A stretch of DNA of 7,074 nt from Candidatus Uhrbacteria bacterium (GTDB lineage: Bacteria; Patescibacteriota; Patescibacteriia; UBA9934; GWF2-40-263). The position numbers and the translations under genes were made by a program. This document shows, in pieces, positions 5,420-7,074 of the stretch. Position 1 is the stretch's first letter; every line of letters starts with the position of its first letter. The notes beneath the pieces are model-generated. The model saw only the letters and a list, made by a program, of their open reading frames with translations. It ran no database searches and was not told the origin of the DNA. The stretch is taken from assembly GCA_023246275.1 (NCBI GenBank), contig JAHFIS010000038.1:1-7074 (forward strand), in the 5' to 3' direction.

Positions 5420-5445
5420 AACGCTTGCCAAGGCAGGCGTTTTTT
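5420..5445 (+). terminator. Intrinsic terminator of the VIT gene
   Basis: Bases 5420-5428 pair with 5433-5441 (one G-U) around a CAAG loop, followed by the rest of a six-T run to 5445. It lies 15 bp after the VIT stop codon. Its right side overlaps the nifS promoter. Confidence 0.8.
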
Positions 5446-5453
5446 GATAGATT
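5425..5453 (+). promoter_or_regulatory. Candidate promoter for nifS-nifU, overlapping the terminator
   Basis: TTGCCA (5425-5430, 5 of 6 matches) and TAGATT (5448-5453, 4 of 6) are 17 bp apart. The start site would be near 5460, only about 6 nt before the ATG at 5466. The -35 box lies inside the terminator stem. Confidence 0.5.
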
Positions 5454-5465
5454 CCTTTGGATTCT

Positions 5466-6680
5466 ATGCCTAACGTTTATCTCGACCACGCCGCCACGAC
5501 CCCGCTCGACCCACGCGTTCTCGAGGCGATGTTGCCGTACCTCAGGGAGAACTTCGGAAACCCGTCGAGCTTCCATTCCGTCGGGAAGGAAGCGAAGGAC
5601 GCGCTCGACGACGCCCGCGAGACGATGGCGAAGATTCTGCGCGTCCGCGCGGACGAACTACTGTTTACGTCGGGCGGAACGGAGTCCGACAACATGGCCG
5701 TCCTCGGGTTCTGTCGCGCCAACGCCATTCATGGCAAACACCTGGTCGTCACGTCATTCGAGCACCACGCGGTGATCGAGGCCGCCATGCACCTGGAAAA
5801 AAAGGAGGGATTCGAGGTCACGTACTTGTCGCCGGACCACGACGGGATGATCTCGCTCGAGCAGGTGATGGCCGCGATCCGCTCGGATACGATTTTCGTC
5901 TCCGTAATGTACGCGAACAACGAGATCGGAACGATCCAGCCGATCGGGGAGATCGGGAACGCGATCCAGAAGCTGCGATCGGGCGGGACGAAGGTCCCTG
6001 GGAATCTTGCATTGCCAGTCTTTCATACGGACGCGTGCCAGGCGACGGGCGCACTCGACCTCGACGTGGAGAAGTTGCACGTGGATATGATGACGATCAA
6101 CGGGAGCAAGATGTACGGGCCGAAGGGGGTCGGCGCGCTGTATGTCCGTCGCGGATTGAAACTCCAGCCGCTGCAGTTCGGCGGATCGCAGGAGAAGGGG
6201 ATCCGCCCGGGAACGGAGAACGTGGCGGGAATCATCGGGATGGCGAAGGCGCTCGAGATCGTGCAGGGCGAGCGGGTTGCCGAGTCGGCGCGCCTCACCG
6301 TCCTTCGCGACAAACTGATCGCCGGAATCCGCGAGCGCGTTCCAAAGGTTCGGCTCAACGGCCACGCGACCAAGCGCCTGCCGAACAACGTGAACATCTC
6401 GTTCATGGACATCGAGGGCGAGGCGTTCATCCTGTATCTCGACGCTTCCGGCATTTACGCGTCGACCGGCTCCGCCTGCACGTCGACCACGCTCGACCCG
6501 AGTCACGTCATCCTCGCGCTCGGCCTGCCATACGAGGTTGCCCACGGTTCCGTTCGCTTCTCGCTCGGACACGCGACGACCGACGCGGACATCGCATACG
6601 TCCTCGACACCATCCCGCCGCTCGTGGAAAAGCTCCGTGCCCTAAGCCCGGTGCGCGTCGACCCAAAATATTATGTCTGA
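5466..6680 (+). CDS. nifS: Cysteine desulfurase, NifS/IscS family
   Basis: This 404-residue PLP enzyme converts L-cysteine to alanine and passes the sulfur, as a persulfide, to the NifU-type scaffold. Visible motifs: YLDHAATTPLDP (5-16), FGNPSS (30-35), TSGGTESDN (68-76), His100 in EHHAV (PLP-stacking), NNEIGTIQPI (151-160), Asp189 in FHTDACQA, the PLP lysine Lys215 in NGSKMYGPKGVGALY, RPGTENV (247-253) and the catalytic Cys338 in STGSACTS, in the long flexible loop of group I enzymes. The histidine normally before the PLP lysine (SAHK in E. coli IscS) is replaced by serine, and ~10 extra residues (172-183) precede HTDACQ; I recall both in CPR homologues. The ATG at 5466 is chosen over a TTG at 5457 because the N-terminus then starts at the usual place. 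The gene overlaps nifU by 8 nt. Confidence 0.95.
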   Translation: MPNVYLDHAATTPLDPRVLEAMLPYLRENFGNPSSFHSVGKEAKDALDDARETMAKILRVRADELLFTSGGTESDNMAVLGFCRANAIHGKHLVVTSFEHHAVIEAAMHLEKKEGFEVTYLSPDHDGMISLEQVMAAIRSDTIFVSVMYANNEIGTIQPIGEIGNAIQKLRSGGTKVPGNLALPVFHTDACQATGALDLDVEKLHVDMMTINGSKMYGPKGVGALYVRRGLKLQPLQFGGSQEKGIRPGTENVAGIIGMAKALEIVQGERVAESARLTVLRDKLIAGIRERVPKVRLNGHATKRLPNNVNISFMDIEGEAFILYLDASGIYASTGSACTSTTLDPSHVILALGLPYEVAHGSVRFSLGHATTDADIAYVLDTIPPLVEKLRALSPVRVDPKYYV

Positions 6681-7074
6681 TTACAAGCAACCTCCCGTCG
6701 TCGGAAACAAGGGCGACGTGACGACCAAGGACGGCGCCAAGTCCTGGTTCTACACGGACGTCGTGAAGGACCACTTCTTCAACCCGCGCAACTTCATGCA
6801 CGAGGACGCGAACCCCGACGATTACAATGCCATCGGCAAGGTAGGCTCCCCGGCGTGCGGCGACGAGCTGCGCGTATGGATGAAGGTGGACCCGGCGACC
6901 GAGAAGATTCTCGACTTCCGCTGGAAGACGTTCGGCTGCGGCTCCGCGATCGCCTCGACCTCGATGGCGTCGCTGATGGTCACGGAGAACGGCGGGATGA
7001 CCCTCGAGCAGGCGCGAACGATCAAGCCGCAGCACATCATGGACCGGCTCGGCGGGCTTCCCGCGCGCAAGTTC
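6673..7074 (+). CDS. nifU: NifU/IscU-type Fe-S cluster scaffold (3' end outside window)
   Basis: The frame stays open to the end of the window, giving 134 residues. The IscU core starts at WFYTDVVKDHFFNPRNF (25-41). The first ligand Cys62 with the adjacent Asp64 is in SPACGDE, and the second, Cys89, in FGCGSAIAS, followed by the helix SLMVTENGGMTLEQARTI. The third ligand (usually in K-x-H-C) should come right after the last visible residues, LPARKF. The protein assembles a transient [2Fe-2S] cluster on these cysteines using sulfur from NifS, and hands it to apo-proteins. It has a ~24-residue polar N-terminal extension compared with E. coli IscU. The ATG overlaps the nifS stop (ATGTCTGA) with no Shine-Dalgarno, so translational coupling is likely. 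Whether a C-terminal Nfu-like domain follows cannot be seen. Confidence 0.92.
   Translation, partial: MSDYKQPPVVGNKGDVTTKDGAKSWFYTDVVKDHFFNPRNFMHEDANPDDYNAIGKVGSPACGDELRVWMKVDPATEKILDFRWKTFGCGSAIASTSMASLMVTENGGMTLEQARTIKPQHIMDRLGGLPARKF

Noticed and set aside
5457..5465. TTG start for nifS
   Set aside because: The ATG at 5466 gives the usual N-terminus (YLDHAATTPLD from residue 5), and the predicted transcription start at ~5460 would exclude the TTG.
5985..5998. GGGAC/GTCCC mini-hairpin inside nifS, at the insertion before HTDACQ, as a third repeat
   Set aside because: Only a 5-bp stem, and I recall a similar-length insertion in CPR NifS proteins, so it is probably family-normal sequence.
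5754..6572. Minus-strand ORF of 272 codons opposite nifS
   Set aside because: Shadow of a clearly conserved gene; no recognisable motif in its product.
1..7074. tRNA, rRNA, CRISPR array, transposase or prophage integrase
   Set aside because: No cloverleaf, rRNA segment, spaced direct repeats or transposase motif was seen; the repeats in ddl are the only mobile-like elements.

Overview
The window is GC-rich, gene-dense bacterial DNA with eight protein-coding genes, short intergenic gaps and no RNA genes or CRISPR array that I can see. TGA ends three genes (738, 1680, 6680), so the standard bacterial code applies. Several features together suggest a GC-rich member of the Candidate Phyla Radiation (Patescibacteria): a TrmB-type regulator, a cysteine desulfurase with an NGSK active-site sequence and a short insertion before the HTDACQ motif, a small VIT/CCC1 protein, several genes without a Shine-Dalgarno, and dispersed palindromic repeats inside a gene. 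That placement is inference from motif style only.

Left part (1-3360, all + strand): the nucleotide-binding domain of an ABC exporter (start outside the window), followed by a perfect 12-bp hairpin. Next comes an AT-rich regulatory island (about 788-882) with a near-consensus sigma70 promoter whose -35 and spacer lie inside a perfect 13-bp inverted repeat. This drives a TrmB-family regulator that overlaps by 23 nt a small C39-like cysteine peptidase. A hairpin with a T-run follows, and then a D-alanine--D-alanine ligase gene (ddl).

The ddl gene is the most unusual part. It carries in frame one ~98-bp palindromic repeat (2676-2773) and a second, shorter REP-like palindrome (2949-2967), both of which I recognise as widespread dispersed repeat types. 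Its last codons and stop are made by a perfect 17-bp inverted repeat.

Middle (3391-4808, - strand): a two-gene operon of an eRF1-like 'host attachment' family protein and a hypothetical protein with a C-terminal ParB-like motif, separated by 2 nt and convergent with ddl.

Right part (4847-7074, + strand): a VIT1/CCC1-type iron/manganese transporter, diverging from the host-attachment gene across 38 bp, then an intrinsic terminator that overlaps the nifS promoter, then nifS and a truncated nifU overlapping by 8 nt. Together these form an iron handling and Fe-S cluster assembly block: VIT moves metal, NifS supplies sulfur from cysteine, NifU is the scaffold. The window stops just before the third cluster-ligand cysteine of NifU is expected.
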